Source of the DNA: an uncultured Paraburkholderia sp.
GTDB taxonomy: Bacteria > Pseudomonadota > Gammaproteobacteria > Burkholderiales > Burkholderiaceae
Assembly: GCA_937917025.1 (NCBI GenBank)
Contig: CALFSF010000540.1
Coordinates: 1 to 7,463, forward strand
DNA: 7,463 bases
Reading direction: 5' to 3'
Each line of letters starts with the position of its first letter. Position 1 is the first letter of the stretch. Under the pieces are notes generated by a model that saw only the letters and a program-made list of their open reading frames with translations, searched no databases and was not told where the DNA came from. The translations under genes and the position numbers were made by a program. Of this stretch, positions 1 through 6,466 are shown in pieces.

Positions 1-369
1 ATCGTGAAGAAGAACGCGATCATGATGATCGACTTCGCGCTCGAAGCCGAACGCGAACAGGGCAAGTCGCCCCGCGAGGCGATCTATCAGGCGTGTCTGC
101 TACGTTTCCGGCCGATCCTGATGACGACGCTGGCCGCGCTCCTCGGCGCGCTGCCGCTGATGCTCGGCACGGGTGCCGGCTCCGAGCTGCGCCGTCCGCT
201 CGGTATCGCGATCGCGGGCGGTCTGATCGTGAGCCAGCTGCTCACGCTCTTCACGACGCCCGTCATCTATCTCGGCTTCGATTCGCTCGCGCGGCGCGTG
301 CGCGCGCGCTTTCATCGTGGCGACGCACCGCCGGGCGACGCACCCCCGGCCACCGATGCGGGGAGCTGA
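1..369 (+). CDS. mdtB: RND efflux permease, MdtB/MuxB-like, C-terminal fragment (5' end outside window)
   Basis: This is the last 122 codons of an inner-membrane RND transporter; the reading frame is open from base 1. The fragment starts in the proton-relay helix (TM10) with the IVKKNAIMMIDFA motif, whose KN pair matches the conserved Lys-Asn of AcrB-type pumps. It continues through the amphipathic RFRPILMTTLAALLGALPL segment and TM11-TM12 (GIAIAGGLIVSQLLTLFTTPVIYL), then a basic and Pro/Asp-rich cytoplasmic tail. It ends in TGA, 3 bases before the next RND gene. In MdtABC and MuxABC operons two different permeases are encoded in tandem and form a hetero-oligomeric trimer with an adaptor and an outer-membrane channel. 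Position first in the pair suggests the B subunit. The RND family call is certain; the subunit name rests on gene order. Confidence 0.85.
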   Translation: MVKKNAIMMIDFALEAEREQGKSPREAIYQACLLRFRPILMTTLAALLGALPLMLGTGAGSELRRPLGIAIAGGLIVSQLLTLFTTPVIYLGFDSLARRVRARFHRGDAPPGDAPPATDAGS

Positions 370-372
370 GCG

Positions 373-3300
373 ATGAACCTGTCGCGTCCGTTCATTTCCC
401 GCCCCGTCGCGACGACGCTGCTCGCGATCGGGATCGCGCTCGCCGGCAGCTTCGCGTTCGTCAAGCTGCCGGTCGCGCCGCTGCCGCAGGTCGATTTTCC
501 GACCATCTCCGTGCAGGCGAGCCTGCCGGGCGCGAGCCCGGAAACCGTCGCGACGAGCGTCGCGAGTCCGCTCGAACGGCATCTCGGCTCGATCGCCGAC
601 GTCACCGAAATGACCTCGACGAGTTCGGTCGGCTCCGCGCGCATCGTGCTGCAGTTCGGCCTGAACCGCGACATCGACGGCGCGGCGCGCGACGTGCAGG
701 CCGCCATCAACGCCGCGCGCGCCGACCTGCCCACGAGCCTGCGCAGCAACCCGACGTACCACAAGGTCAACCCGGCCGACGCGCCGATCCTCATCCTCGC
801 GCTCACGTCGAACACGCTGCAGGCGGGCCAGTTGTACGATTCGGCGGCGACGGTCCTGCAGCAGTCGCTGTCGCAGGTCGACGGCGTGGGCGAAGTCGAC
901 GTGAGCGGCTCGACCAATCCGGCCGTGCGCGTCGAGCTCGAACCGCAGATGCTGTTCCACTACGGCATCGGGCTCGAGGACGTGCGCGCGGCGCTCGCCG
1001 CCGCGAACGCGAACAGCCCGAAGGGTTCGATCGAGTTCGGCCCGAACCACGTGCAGCTGTACACCAACGACCAGGCCACCAAGGCCGCGCAGTACAGGGA
1101 TCTGGTGATCGCCTACCGCAACGGCGCGGCGGTGCATCTGTCCGACGTCGCGGAAGTCGTCGATTCGGTCGAGGATCTGCGCAATCTCGGTCTCATCAAC
1201 GGCCGGCGCGCGGTGCTCGTGATCCTGTACCGCCAGCCCGGCGCGAACATCATCGAGACGGTCGACCGCGTGAAGGCGATGCTGCCGCAGCTAAAAGCGT
1301 CGCTGCCCGCCGACGTCGACGTGATCCCGACCTCCGACCGCTCGACCACGATCCGCATGTCGCTGAAGGACACCGAGCGCACGCTGATCATCGCGGTCGC
1401 GCTCGTCGTGATGGTCGTGTTCCTGTTCCTGCGCAATTGGCGCGCGACGCTGATTCCGAGCGTCGCGGTGCCGATCTCGATCATCGGCACGTTCGCCGCG
1501 ATGTACCTGCTCGGCTTTTCGATCGACAACCTCTCGCTGATGGCGCTGACGATCGCGACGGGCTTCGTGGTCGACGATGCGATCGTCGTGCTGGAGAACA
1601 TTTCGCGGCATATCGAAAACGGCGTGCCGCGCATGAAGGCCGCGCTGCTCGGCGCCCGCGAGGTCGGCTTCACGGTGATGTCGATCAGCATCTCGCTCGT
1701 CGCGGTGTTCCTGCCGATCCTGCTGATGGGCGGCATCGTCGGGCGTCTGTTCCGCGAGTTCGCGCTGACGCTTTCGCTCGCGATCGGCGTGTCGCTGATC
1801 GTTTCGCTGACGCTCACGCCGATGATGTGTTCGCGCCTGCTCGAGGAGCATCACGAGAAAAAGGCAGAAGGCCGCTTCGGGCGCTGGCTCGAACGGGGCT
1901 TCACGGCGATGCATCGCGGCTACGAGCACACGCTCGGCTGGGCGCTGCTGCATCCGCGCCTGATCGCGACGATCCTCGTCGCGACGATCGGCCTGAACGT
2001 GTGGCTCTACATCATCATCCCGAAGGGCTTTTTCCCGCAGCAGGACACCGGGCGGCTGGTCGGCGGCATTCAGGCCGACCAGAGCACGTCGTTCCAGGCG
2101 ATGAAGCTCAAGTTCTCGCAGATGACGGCGATCGTGCAGAAGAATCCCGCGGTCGACAGCGTGGTCGGTTTCACGGGCGGCCGGCAGACCAATTCGGGTT
2201 TCATGTTCGTCACGCTCAAGCCGAAGAGCGAGCGCGGCCTTTCCGCCGACCAGGTCATCCAGCAGCTGCGCGGGCCGCTCAGCAGCGTCGCGGGCGCGCG
2301 CACGTTCCTGCAGGCGGTGCAGGACATCCGCGTGGGCGGCCGGCAGTCGAACGCGCAGTACCAGTTCACGCTGCTGTCCGATTCGACCTCCGATCTCTAC
2401 AAGTGGGTGCCGAAGCTGACCGAGGCGCTTCAGCGTCTGCCGGAACTCGCCGACGTCAACTCCGACCAGCAGCAAGGCGGTCTCGAAGCGATGATCACGA
2501 TCGACCGCGCCACCGCCGCCCGGCTGAACATCAAGCCGGCGCAGATCGACAACACGCTGTACGACGCGTTCGGCCAGCGCCAGGTATCGACGATCTACAA
2601 CCCGCTGAACCAGTATCACGTGGTGATGGAAGTCGCGCCGAAGTACTGGCAGAGCCCGGACATGCTCAACCAGATCTGGGTCAGCACGTCGGGCGGCAGC
2701 GCGAGCGGCGCGCAGACCACCAACGCGACCGCCGGCACCGTCACGTCGGCAGCCACGAGTGCGAGCACGAGCGCGAAAGCCGGCGGAACGGCCGGCACGA
2801 CCGCGTCGAGCGCGGCCTCGATCGCCGCCGATTCCGCGCGCAACCAGGCGACCAACTCGATTGCCGCGAGCGGCAAGTCGAGCGCATCGGCGGGCGCGGC
2901 GGTGTCGACCTCGAAGGAAACGATGATCCCGCTGTCGGCGATCGCGAGCTTCGGGCCGGGCAAAACAGCGCTTTCGGTGAATCACCAGAGCCAGTTCGTC
3001 GCGTCGACGATCTCGTTCAACCTGCCGCCGGGCAAGTCGCTCTCGGACGCCACCGACGCCATCTACCGGACGATGGCGGAGATCGGCGTGCCGGGTACGA
3101 TACGCGGCAGCTTCCAGGGCACCGCGCAGGCGTTCCAGCAGTCGATGTCGGACCAGCCGATCCTGATTCTGGCCGCGCTCGCCGCCGTCTATATCGTGCT
3201 CGGGATACTCTACGAGAGCTACATCCATCCGCTGACGATTCTCTCCACGCTGCCGTCGGCGGGCGTCGGCGCGCTGCTCGCGCTGCTGCTCTTCAAGACG

Positions 3301-3693
3301 GAGTTCAGCATCATCGCGCTGATCGGCGTGATTCTGCTGATCGGCATCGTGAAGAAAAACGCGATCATGATGGTGGACTTCGCGATCGAAGCGTCGCGGC
3401 ATGGGCTTTCCTCGCGCGACGCGATCTTCCAGGCGTGCCTGCTGCGCTTTCGCCCGATCATGATGACGACCTGCGCCGCGCTGCTCGGCGCGTTGCCGCT
3501 CGCCTTCGGGCGCGGCGAAGGTGCGGAGTTGCGCGCGCCGCTCGGCATCTCGATCGTGGGCGGGCTGATCGTGAGCCAGATGCTCACGCTCTATACGACG
3601 CCCGTCGTCTATCTGTACATGGACCGGCTGCGCGTGCGCTGGGAAGCGCGGCGTGACCGGCGTCGCGGCCGCGCGGCGCCTGCCGTGGAATAA
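373..3693 (+). CDS. mdtC: RND multidrug efflux permease, MdtC/MuxC-like (complete, 1106 aa)
   Basis: This is a proton-driven inner-membrane exporter, the second permease of an MdtABC-type tripartite pump. TM1 lies at about residues 12-30. A large porter loop follows, and TM2-TM6 start at about 337 (LVVMVVFLFLRNWRATLIPS). TM4 carries the proton-relay pair Asp401-Asp402 (GFVVDDAIVVLEN). TM7 is at about 530-549, followed by GFFPQQDTG at the start of the second periplasmic loop. TM8 starts near 929. TM10 has the relay lysine in VKKNAIMMVDFA (Lys994/Lys995), and TM11-TM12 follow. All key relay residues are present, so it should be active. MdtC of enterobacteria is about 1025 aa; the excess here is mostly a low-complexity insert at about residues 772-846. 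The ATG at 373 follows GGGAG (361-365) by 7 bases and lies 3 bases after the upstream stop, so the two genes are coupled. The substrate cannot be told from sequence. Confidence 0.95.
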   Translation: MNLSRPFISRPVATTLLAIGIALAGSFAFVKLPVAPLPQVDFPTISVQASLPGASPETVATSVASPLERHLGSIADVTEMTSTSSVGSARIVLQFGLNRDIDGAARDVQAAINAARADLPTSLRSNPTYHKVNPADAPILILALTSNTLQAGQLYDSAATVLQQSLSQVDGVGEVDVSGSTNPAVRVELEPQMLFHYGIGLEDVRAALAAANANSPKGSIEFGPNHVQLYTNDQATKAAQYRDLVIAYRNGAAVHLSDVAEVVDSVEDLRNLGLINGRRAVLVILYRQPGANIIETVDRVKAMLPQLKASLPADVDVIPTSDRSTTIRMSLKDTERTLIIAVALVVMVVFLFLRNWRATLIPSVAVPISIIGTFAAMYLLGFSIDNLSLMALTIATGFVVDDAIVVLENISRHIENGVPRMKAALLGAREVGFTVMSISISLVAVFLPILLMGGIVGRLFREFALTLSLAIGVSLIVSLTLTPMMCSRLLEEHHEKKAEGRFGRWLERGFTAMHRGYEHTLGWALLHPRLIATILVATIGLNVWLYIIIPKGFFPQQDTGRLVGGIQADQSTSFQAMKLKFSQMTAIVQKNPAVDSVVGFTGGRQTNSGFMFVTLKPKSERGLSADQVIQQLRGPLSSVAGARTFLQAVQDIRVGGRQSNAQYQFTLLSDSTSDLYKWVPKLTEALQRLPELADVNSDQQQGGLEAMITIDRATAARLNIKPAQIDNTLYDAFGQRQVSTIYNPLNQYHVVMEVAPKYWQSPDMLNQIWVSTSGGSASGAQTTNATAGTVTSAATSASTSAKAGGTAGTTASSAASIAADSARNQATNSIAASGKSSASAGAAVSTSKETMIPLSAIASFGPGKTALSVNHQSQFVASTISFNLPPGKSLSDATDAIYRTMAEIGVPGTIRGSFQGTAQAFQQSMSDQPILILAALAAVYIVLGILYESYIHPLTILSTLPSAGVGALLALLLFKTEFSIIALIGVILLIGIVKKNAIMMVDFAIEASRHGLSSRDAIFQACLLRFRPIMMTTCAALLGALPLAFGRGEGAELRAPLGISIVGGLIVSQMLTLYTTPVVYLYMDRLRVRWEARRDRRRGRAAPAVE
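2686..2910 (+). other. Low-complexity Ser/Ala/Thr/Gly insert inside the RND permease
   Basis: About 75 codons (residues roughly 772-846 of the MdtC-like protein) consist almost only of Ala, Ser, Thr and Gly, with a few Asn, Gln, Lys, Arg and Asp. They contain imperfect repeats of AGT/AGG-type and SAS/TSA-type units. The insert separates IWVSTS from KETMIPLSAIASF, which in AcrB-family pumps are adjacent strands of a short hairpin (compare VRAADGQMVPFSAF in AcrB). That hairpin lies in or near the docking (funnel) part facing the adaptor and outer-membrane channel. The frame stays open and GC-rich, so this is coding rather than a frameshift. My recollection is that related Burkholderia-group permeases carry similar inserts, so it may be lineage-specific rather than unique. 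Confidence 0.75.
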
Positions 3694-3705
3694 ATGAATG
3701 GCACG

Positions 3706-3732
3706 GCGCGACGCCTTTTCGGGGCGTCGCGC
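3706..3732. terminator. Strong hairpin between convergent genes, probable bidirectional terminator
   Basis: A perfect 10-base inverted repeat (GCGCGACGCC at 3706-3715 and GGCGTCGCGC at 3723-3732) encloses a 7-base loop. It starts 12 bases after the RND permease stop and ends 12 bases before the end of the minus-strand gene. This is where a shared terminator is expected. Neither strand has a proper U-tract after the stem, so it may work with Rho or mainly protect 3' ends. Confidence 0.6.
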
Positions 3733-3744
3733 GGCTATCCGGCG

Positions 3745-4209
3745 CTAGAGTTTTTGCGCCGCCGCGAGCGCAAGAATTCTCGCCCATTGTTTCGCCTGCC
3801 GCTCGCTCGCCATCGGCAGGTGCCAGACGGGCTGCGTTGCATTGCGGACCGTCAGCGCAACCTGCCAGCCGCCCGCTGCATGCGCGGCCTCGGCCTGAAC
3901 GAGATCCGCGAAAATAAACTCCCCGACCGCGTCGCCCGTGCGCACGCTCATGAAGCGCTTCGCGGCGGCCAGTTTCAGCTCGCCCCACGCGCCCTTCAGC
4001 TCGTGCGTCCAGTCGCCGTCGCGAACGTTGGGGGCCACCTCGCGACGGCGTCGCCACCACCACCCGATCGCCAGCAGCAACGCGACGACGACGATCACGG
4101 CCACACCGGTCGCCACCGCGAAGCCAAACTGCCGCGACAGAATATAGAAGGCCTGCACCGCGCCGTACACCAGCGCGATCAATGCAAAGAGGACAACCAG
4201 AATCGGCAT
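3745..4209 (-). CDS. Small two-helix membrane protein of unknown function (154 aa)
   Basis: I do not recognise this family. The N-terminus has two hydrophobic helices, residues about 2-23 and 30-52, joined by a short turn. The second ends in WWWRRRR (50-56), a strong positive-inside signal that places the C-terminal half in the cytoplasm. Residues about 65-154 form a soluble domain of predicted alternating strands (RFMSVRTGDAVGEFIF, WQVALTVRN, PVWHLPM) followed by a C-terminal helix (ERQAKQWARILALAAAQKL). This order resembles a bacterial PH-like domain, but that is only a guess from pattern. The ATG at 4209 is chosen because GAGGTG sits 7 bases upstream. A longer overlapping frame starting at 4219 is not supported. 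It lies downstream of the peroxiredoxin in the same direction but behind a terminator, so it probably has its own promoter or depends on read-through. Confidence 0.8.
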   Translation of the reverse strand: MPILVVLFALIALVYGAVQAFYILSRQFGFAVATGVAVIVVVALLLAIGWWWRRRREVAPNVRDGDWTHELKGAWGELKLAAAKRFMSVRTGDAVGEFIFADLVQAEAAHAAGGWQVALTVRNATQPVWHLPMASERQAKQWARILALAAAQKL

Positions 4210-4216
4210 TCGACAT

Positions 4217-4222
4217 CACCTC
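4217..4222 (-). promoter_or_regulatory. Shine-Dalgarno site of the small membrane protein
   Basis: GAGGTG on the minus strand ends 7 bases before the ATG at 4209. It is the strongest ribosome binding site among the minus-strand genes here and fixes the start codon against the out-of-frame ATG at 4216. Confidence 0.75.
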
Positions 4223-4288
4223 GACGGGGATTCACGCGGCGGGCAGGCGTGAGCGCGCCGGGGCTGCGAACACGCGCGCGGCGTGTAC

Positions 4289-4317
4289 AAAAGGAAAGCG
4301 GCGGAATCACCCGCCGC
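4289..4317 (-). terminator. Rho-independent terminator of the peroxiredoxin gene
   Basis: On the minus strand a 7-base GC stem (GCGGCGG, complement of 4311-4317, and CCGCCGC, complement of 4298-4304) with a 6-base loop is followed at once by TTTCCTTTT (4297-4289). It begins 26 bases after the peroxiredoxin stop codon. The layout of stem, loop and T-rich tail is classical. It separates the peroxiredoxin transcript from the downstream small membrane protein gene. Confidence 0.8.
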
Positions 4318-4343
4318 GCGCGATCTGAGCGATACGCCCAGGG

Positions 4344-4901
4344 CTACCTGTGCGTGGCGGCCCACTCCTTCACCGCGTTCAGCGTGTTCGCGACATGCTG
4401 GTCCGGCGAAAGGCTCGTGTATTCGTAGATCACCTTGCCGTCGGGCGCGATCACGTACGACACGCGGTTCGCCATCGACGCATGCATCGGCATGCCGGCA
4501 TCGTACGCATCGATGATCTTGCTGTTCTCGTCGGCGGCGACCGGGAATTTGCTGCGGCATTCGCTGACCGAAAATTTCGTCAGCGTTTCGATGTTGTCGT
4601 GCGAGACGCCGATCACGGTCGCACCATATTTCTTGTATTTGTCGACGGCTTCCGCGAAATCGTGCGCTTCGATCGTGCAGCCCTTCGTGAACGCCGCCGG
4701 GTAGAAGTACAGCACGACGGGGCCTTTCTTCAGCGCGTCGGCGAGCGTGTACGTGTAGGTCTTGCCGCCGAGCGACGCCTGCGTCGTGAAGTCGGGCGCG
4801 GCGTCGCCGGGCTTTAGCGTCGCGCTGGCGTTGAGCGCGAAGAGCGAAAGCGCCGCGGACACACAGGCAGCCGCGATCCACGGCCATGTATTTCGTTTCA
4901 T
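4344..4901 (-). CDS. Exported peroxiredoxin, AhpC/TSA superfamily, PrxQ/Bcp type
   Basis: This is a thiol peroxidase that reduces hydrogen peroxide and organic hydroperoxides. Numbered from the ATG at 4901 (185 aa), residues 1-27 form a Sec signal peptide: MKRN, a hydrophobic core, then an ASA cleavage site before Thr28. The protein should act in the periplasm. The fold starts with LKPGDAAPDFT. The active site is PAAFTKGCTIEAHDF, giving the peroxidatic Cys75 with Thr72; Arg146 (ANRVSYVIAPDGKV) fits the conserved catalytic arginine. The CxxxxC resolving cysteine of E. coli Bcp is absent (His80 there). Cys115, 40 residues on, is the only other cysteine in the mature protein and could resolve, as in PrxQ forms with the second cysteine on helix 3. 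A GTG at 4904 directly before the ATG is an alternative start. The gene begins 57 bases after the EAL-HDOD gene ends, on the same strand. Confidence 0.92.
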   Translation of the reverse strand: MKRNTWPWIAAACVSAALSLFALNASATLKPGDAAPDFTTQASLGGKTYTYTLADALKKGPVVLYFYPAAFTKGCTIEAHDFAEAVDKYKKYGATVIGVSHDNIETLTKFSVSECRSKFPVAADENSKIIDAYDAGMPMHASMANRVSYVIAPDGKVIYEYTSLSPDQHVANTLNAVKEWAATHR

Positions 4902-4907
4902 CACGGG

Positions 4908-4915
4908 TTTCCTTT
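4908..4915 (-). promoter_or_regulatory. Shine-Dalgarno site of the peroxiredoxin gene
   Basis: AAAGGAAA on the minus strand has its AGGA core 8 bases before the ATG at 4901 and 5 bases before the GTG at 4904. The spacing slightly favours the ATG, but both codons are in frame and adjacent, so the choice changes the protein by one residue only. Confidence 0.65.
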
Positions 4916-4945
4916 CTGGCGACTGACGACAAACAGCCCGCCTGC

Positions 4946-4965
4946 CGGCTAAGCTGCGCTAGCCG
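4946..4965 (-). terminator. Short hairpin overlapping the stop codon of the EAL-HDOD gene
   Basis: CGGCTA (4946-4951) and TAGCCG (4960-4965) form a 6-base stem with an 8-base loop that includes part of the TAG stop. On the minus strand only a short TTT follows, some 13 bases later. It could be a weak terminator or attenuator between the EAL-HDOD and peroxiredoxin genes. The stem is short, so chance is possible. Confidence 0.3.
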
Positions 4966-6284
4966 TCAGTATGCCCGTCTGGCCACGATGCTGCAGCGAG
5001 GCTCAATTCAGCGAGCACTTCGGGCGTGAGCCCGGCGAATTCCGGCAGCGGCGTCTCGCGTACGATCGCATCCGCGTCGAGACCCTGCTCGATCGCCTCG
5101 GCGATGCGCAACAGCATGCCGAGCGGCCCCGCGTAATTGACGATGGCATCGCGAATCTGCGGCGCGAGACCCAGCCGGTCGAGCGTGCTCTCCGGCGTCG
5201 AATCGACCACCACGTGCACGAGCGAAAAAACGCCGATCATGAACGCGGCATCGGCGAACCGGTCATTGGCGGGATGCAGCCGGCTGGCCGCCAGTTCCAT
5301 GAAGCGCGCACGCGTGCGGCCGAGCTGCACGAGCGGATCGGAGCGCCACGGCAGATCGCGTCCGTCCGCATACAGCAGCAGCTGGGTCCAGCGGGCGATC
5401 TGTCGCGTGCCGGTTGCGGTGATCGCCTGACGCAGCGAGGAGATTTCGCGGCCGAGCCCGAACGCGCTCGAATTGGCGAGCCGCAGCAGCTGCACGACGA
5501 CGCTCGGATTGCGCTTCAGCTCGTGTTCGATTTCGTTGATGTCGGGATCGCGCGACAGCAGCGCGAGGAGCCGCAGCAGCGCTTCGCTCGACGCACGCGA
5601 ACGCGGCGCGGCCAGCACCTGGGGCCGCGCGAAGAAATACCCCTGGAAGAGATCGAAGCCCAGTTCGCGGGCGAGCGCGAAGTCTTCGCGCGTCTCGACT
5701 TTTTCCGCGACCAGCGTCTTGCCGAACCGGCGGATCGTGGCCACGAGTTCGGGCAGCTTCGCGCGGTCGGTCTGCAGAAAGTCGATCTTCACGATGTCCG
5801 CGTGCGGCAGGATCCTGACGAGGCTATCGGAGAGTTCGACCACGTCGTCGAGCGCGATCTGGAAGCCGGCGCGGCGCAACTGGATGAGGCGCTTCAGCAC
5901 GCGCGCGTCGAACCGGACAGTCTCGAGGATCTCCAGCACGAAACGCTCGGGCGACATCAGATGAACGATGTCGTCGAAGAGCAGGTCCCGGCCGATGTTC
6001 ACATAACCGCGATGCTCGCCAAGCACGGCCGGCACGCCGAGCCCGCCAATCGTGCGGGCGACGACGTGGGCGGTGGCTTCGTCGTCGCTGCTGACCTGCG
6101 CGACGTTCTGCTCGCCGGAGCGGAACAGCAGCTCATACGCGAACAGCGCCCCCGAGCGGTCGAGGATCGGCTGACGGCCGAGGAACGCGAACTGGCACGC
6201 CGCAACGGCGCCGTCCGGCGTTCCCACGGCCGTGCCGGTACCGGCCCGCGTGGGCGTTGATCTGGTCTCGCTCGGTTCAGACAT
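4959..6284 (-). CDS. EAL-HDOD signalling protein, YuxH type (COG3434-like)
   Basis: This 441-aa cytoplasmic protein has an EAL-type domain at about residues 33-225 and an HDOD domain at about 230-400. A Ser/Thr/Pro/Gly-rich leader of about 30 residues precedes them. EAL domains hydrolyse cyclic-di-GMP. Here the signature is ELLFR (Glu51), as usual in this subfamily. Positions matching the metal and substrate ligands are still present: Asn96 (YVNIGRD), Glu118 (FVLEILET), Asp146-Asp147 (ALDDVVE), Lys166 (DIVKIDF), Glu194 (VAEKVET) and Gln214 (FQGYFFARP). The DFGxG loop after the Asp pair is lost (VVELSD), so activity is uncertain. The HDOD part shows KRNPSVVVQLLRLANSSAFG (258-277), a conserved HDOD core without the HD phosphohydrolase residues. 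ATG 6284 is the only in-frame start after the upstream TAG, although its Shine-Dalgarno is poor. It is divergent from a PAS-GGDEF gene, which suggests a shared role in c-di-GMP control. Confidence 0.92.
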   Translation of the reverse strand: MSEPSETRSTPTRAGTGTAVGTPDGAVAACQFAFLGRQPILDRSGALFAYELLFRSGEQNVAQVSSDDEATAHVVARTIGGLGVPAVLGEHRGYVNIGRDLLFDDIVHLMSPERFVLEILETVRFDARVLKRLIQLRRAGFQIALDDVVELSDSLVRILPHADIVKIDFLQTDRAKLPELVATIRRFGKTLVAEKVETREDFALARELGFDLFQGYFFARPQVLAAPRSRASSEALLRLLALLSRDPDINEIEHELKRNPSVVVQLLRLANSSAFGLGREISSLRQAITATGTRQIARWTQLLLYADGRDLPWRSDPLVQLGRTRARFMELAASRLHPANDRFADAAFMIGVFSLVHVVVDSTPESTLDRLGLAPQIRDAIVNYAGPLGMLLRIAEAIEQGLDADAIVRETPLPEFAGLTPEVLAELSLAAASWPDGHTDG

Positions 6285-6389
6285 GGCTCTGGCGGGTGGT
6301 GGAATGCTGTTTGACCGCGGCGCGCACGATCTGCTTGCCCTTGCCTCGTGCCTCTACTGGCACTTTGGCGCTTCGATGACGTTCCCGCT

Positions 6390-6419
6390 ACTGTAATCGA
6401 AAGCGGAAATTATTACAGT
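6390..6419. promoter_or_regulatory. Perfect 8-base inverted repeat, candidate operator
   Basis: ACTGTAAT (6390-6397) and ATTACAGT (6412-6419) are exact reverse complements separated by 14 bases. The half-site centres are 22 bases apart, about two helical turns, as expected for a dimeric regulator binding one DNA face. The element lies 106 bases before the EAL-HDOD start and 48 bases before the sigma-28-like promoter, so it could act on either gene. I cannot name the regulator; the spacing does not fit LexA, Fur or ArgR sites. Confidence 0.5.
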
Positions 6420-6425
6420 GCCGCT

Positions 6426-6437
6426 GGAAGCGCTTCC
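6426..6437. promoter_or_regulatory. 12-base perfect palindrome in the divergent region
   Basis: GGAAGCGCTTCC is self-complementary and starts 6 bases after the inverted repeat. As RNA it could extend to a 6-pair stem (C-G and U-G added outside) with a GCGC tetraloop. The nearest T-run begins 12 bases beyond the palindrome, too far for a normal terminator. It may be a second protein-binding site. Confidence 0.35.
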
Positions 6438-6466
6438 GGTGATCGTTGCTTTTTTGCCCTTCCGGC

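Noticed and set aside
1291..3402. A 703-codon minus-strand frame antisense to the RND permease
   Set aside because: Its composition (Arg, Asp, His, Gln-rich) is typical of antisense shadows of GC-rich genes. No domain is seen and it lies wholly inside a well-supported gene.
93..3656. A plus-strand open frame of 1187 codons overlapping both RND permeases in another frame
   Set aside because: Its translation is an Arg/Ala/Asp-rich shadow with no domain. The frame at 373-3693 has every RND motif, and long overlapping open frames are common at this GC content.
3584..4219. A 211-codon minus-strand frame starting with MMSNADSG, overlapping the small membrane protein
   Set aside because: It lies in a different frame from the two-helix protein and runs into the RND gene. 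The GAGGTG site is correctly spaced for the ATG at 4209, not for this start.
4971..6260. A 429-codon plus-strand frame opposite the EAL-HDOD gene
   Set aside because: It is antisense to a gene with clear EAL and HDOD motifs and is rich in Arg, Glu, Asp and His without any recognisable domain.
6357..6375. TGGCAC at about 6358 read as a sigma-54 -24 element
   Set aside because: The required GC dinucleotide box (TTGC) at the proper -12 spacing is absent.
6426..6455. Palindrome plus T-run read as an intrinsic terminator
   Set aside because: The T-run starts about 10 bases after even the extended stem, and no upstream plus-strand gene ends here, so a terminator has no purpose at this place.
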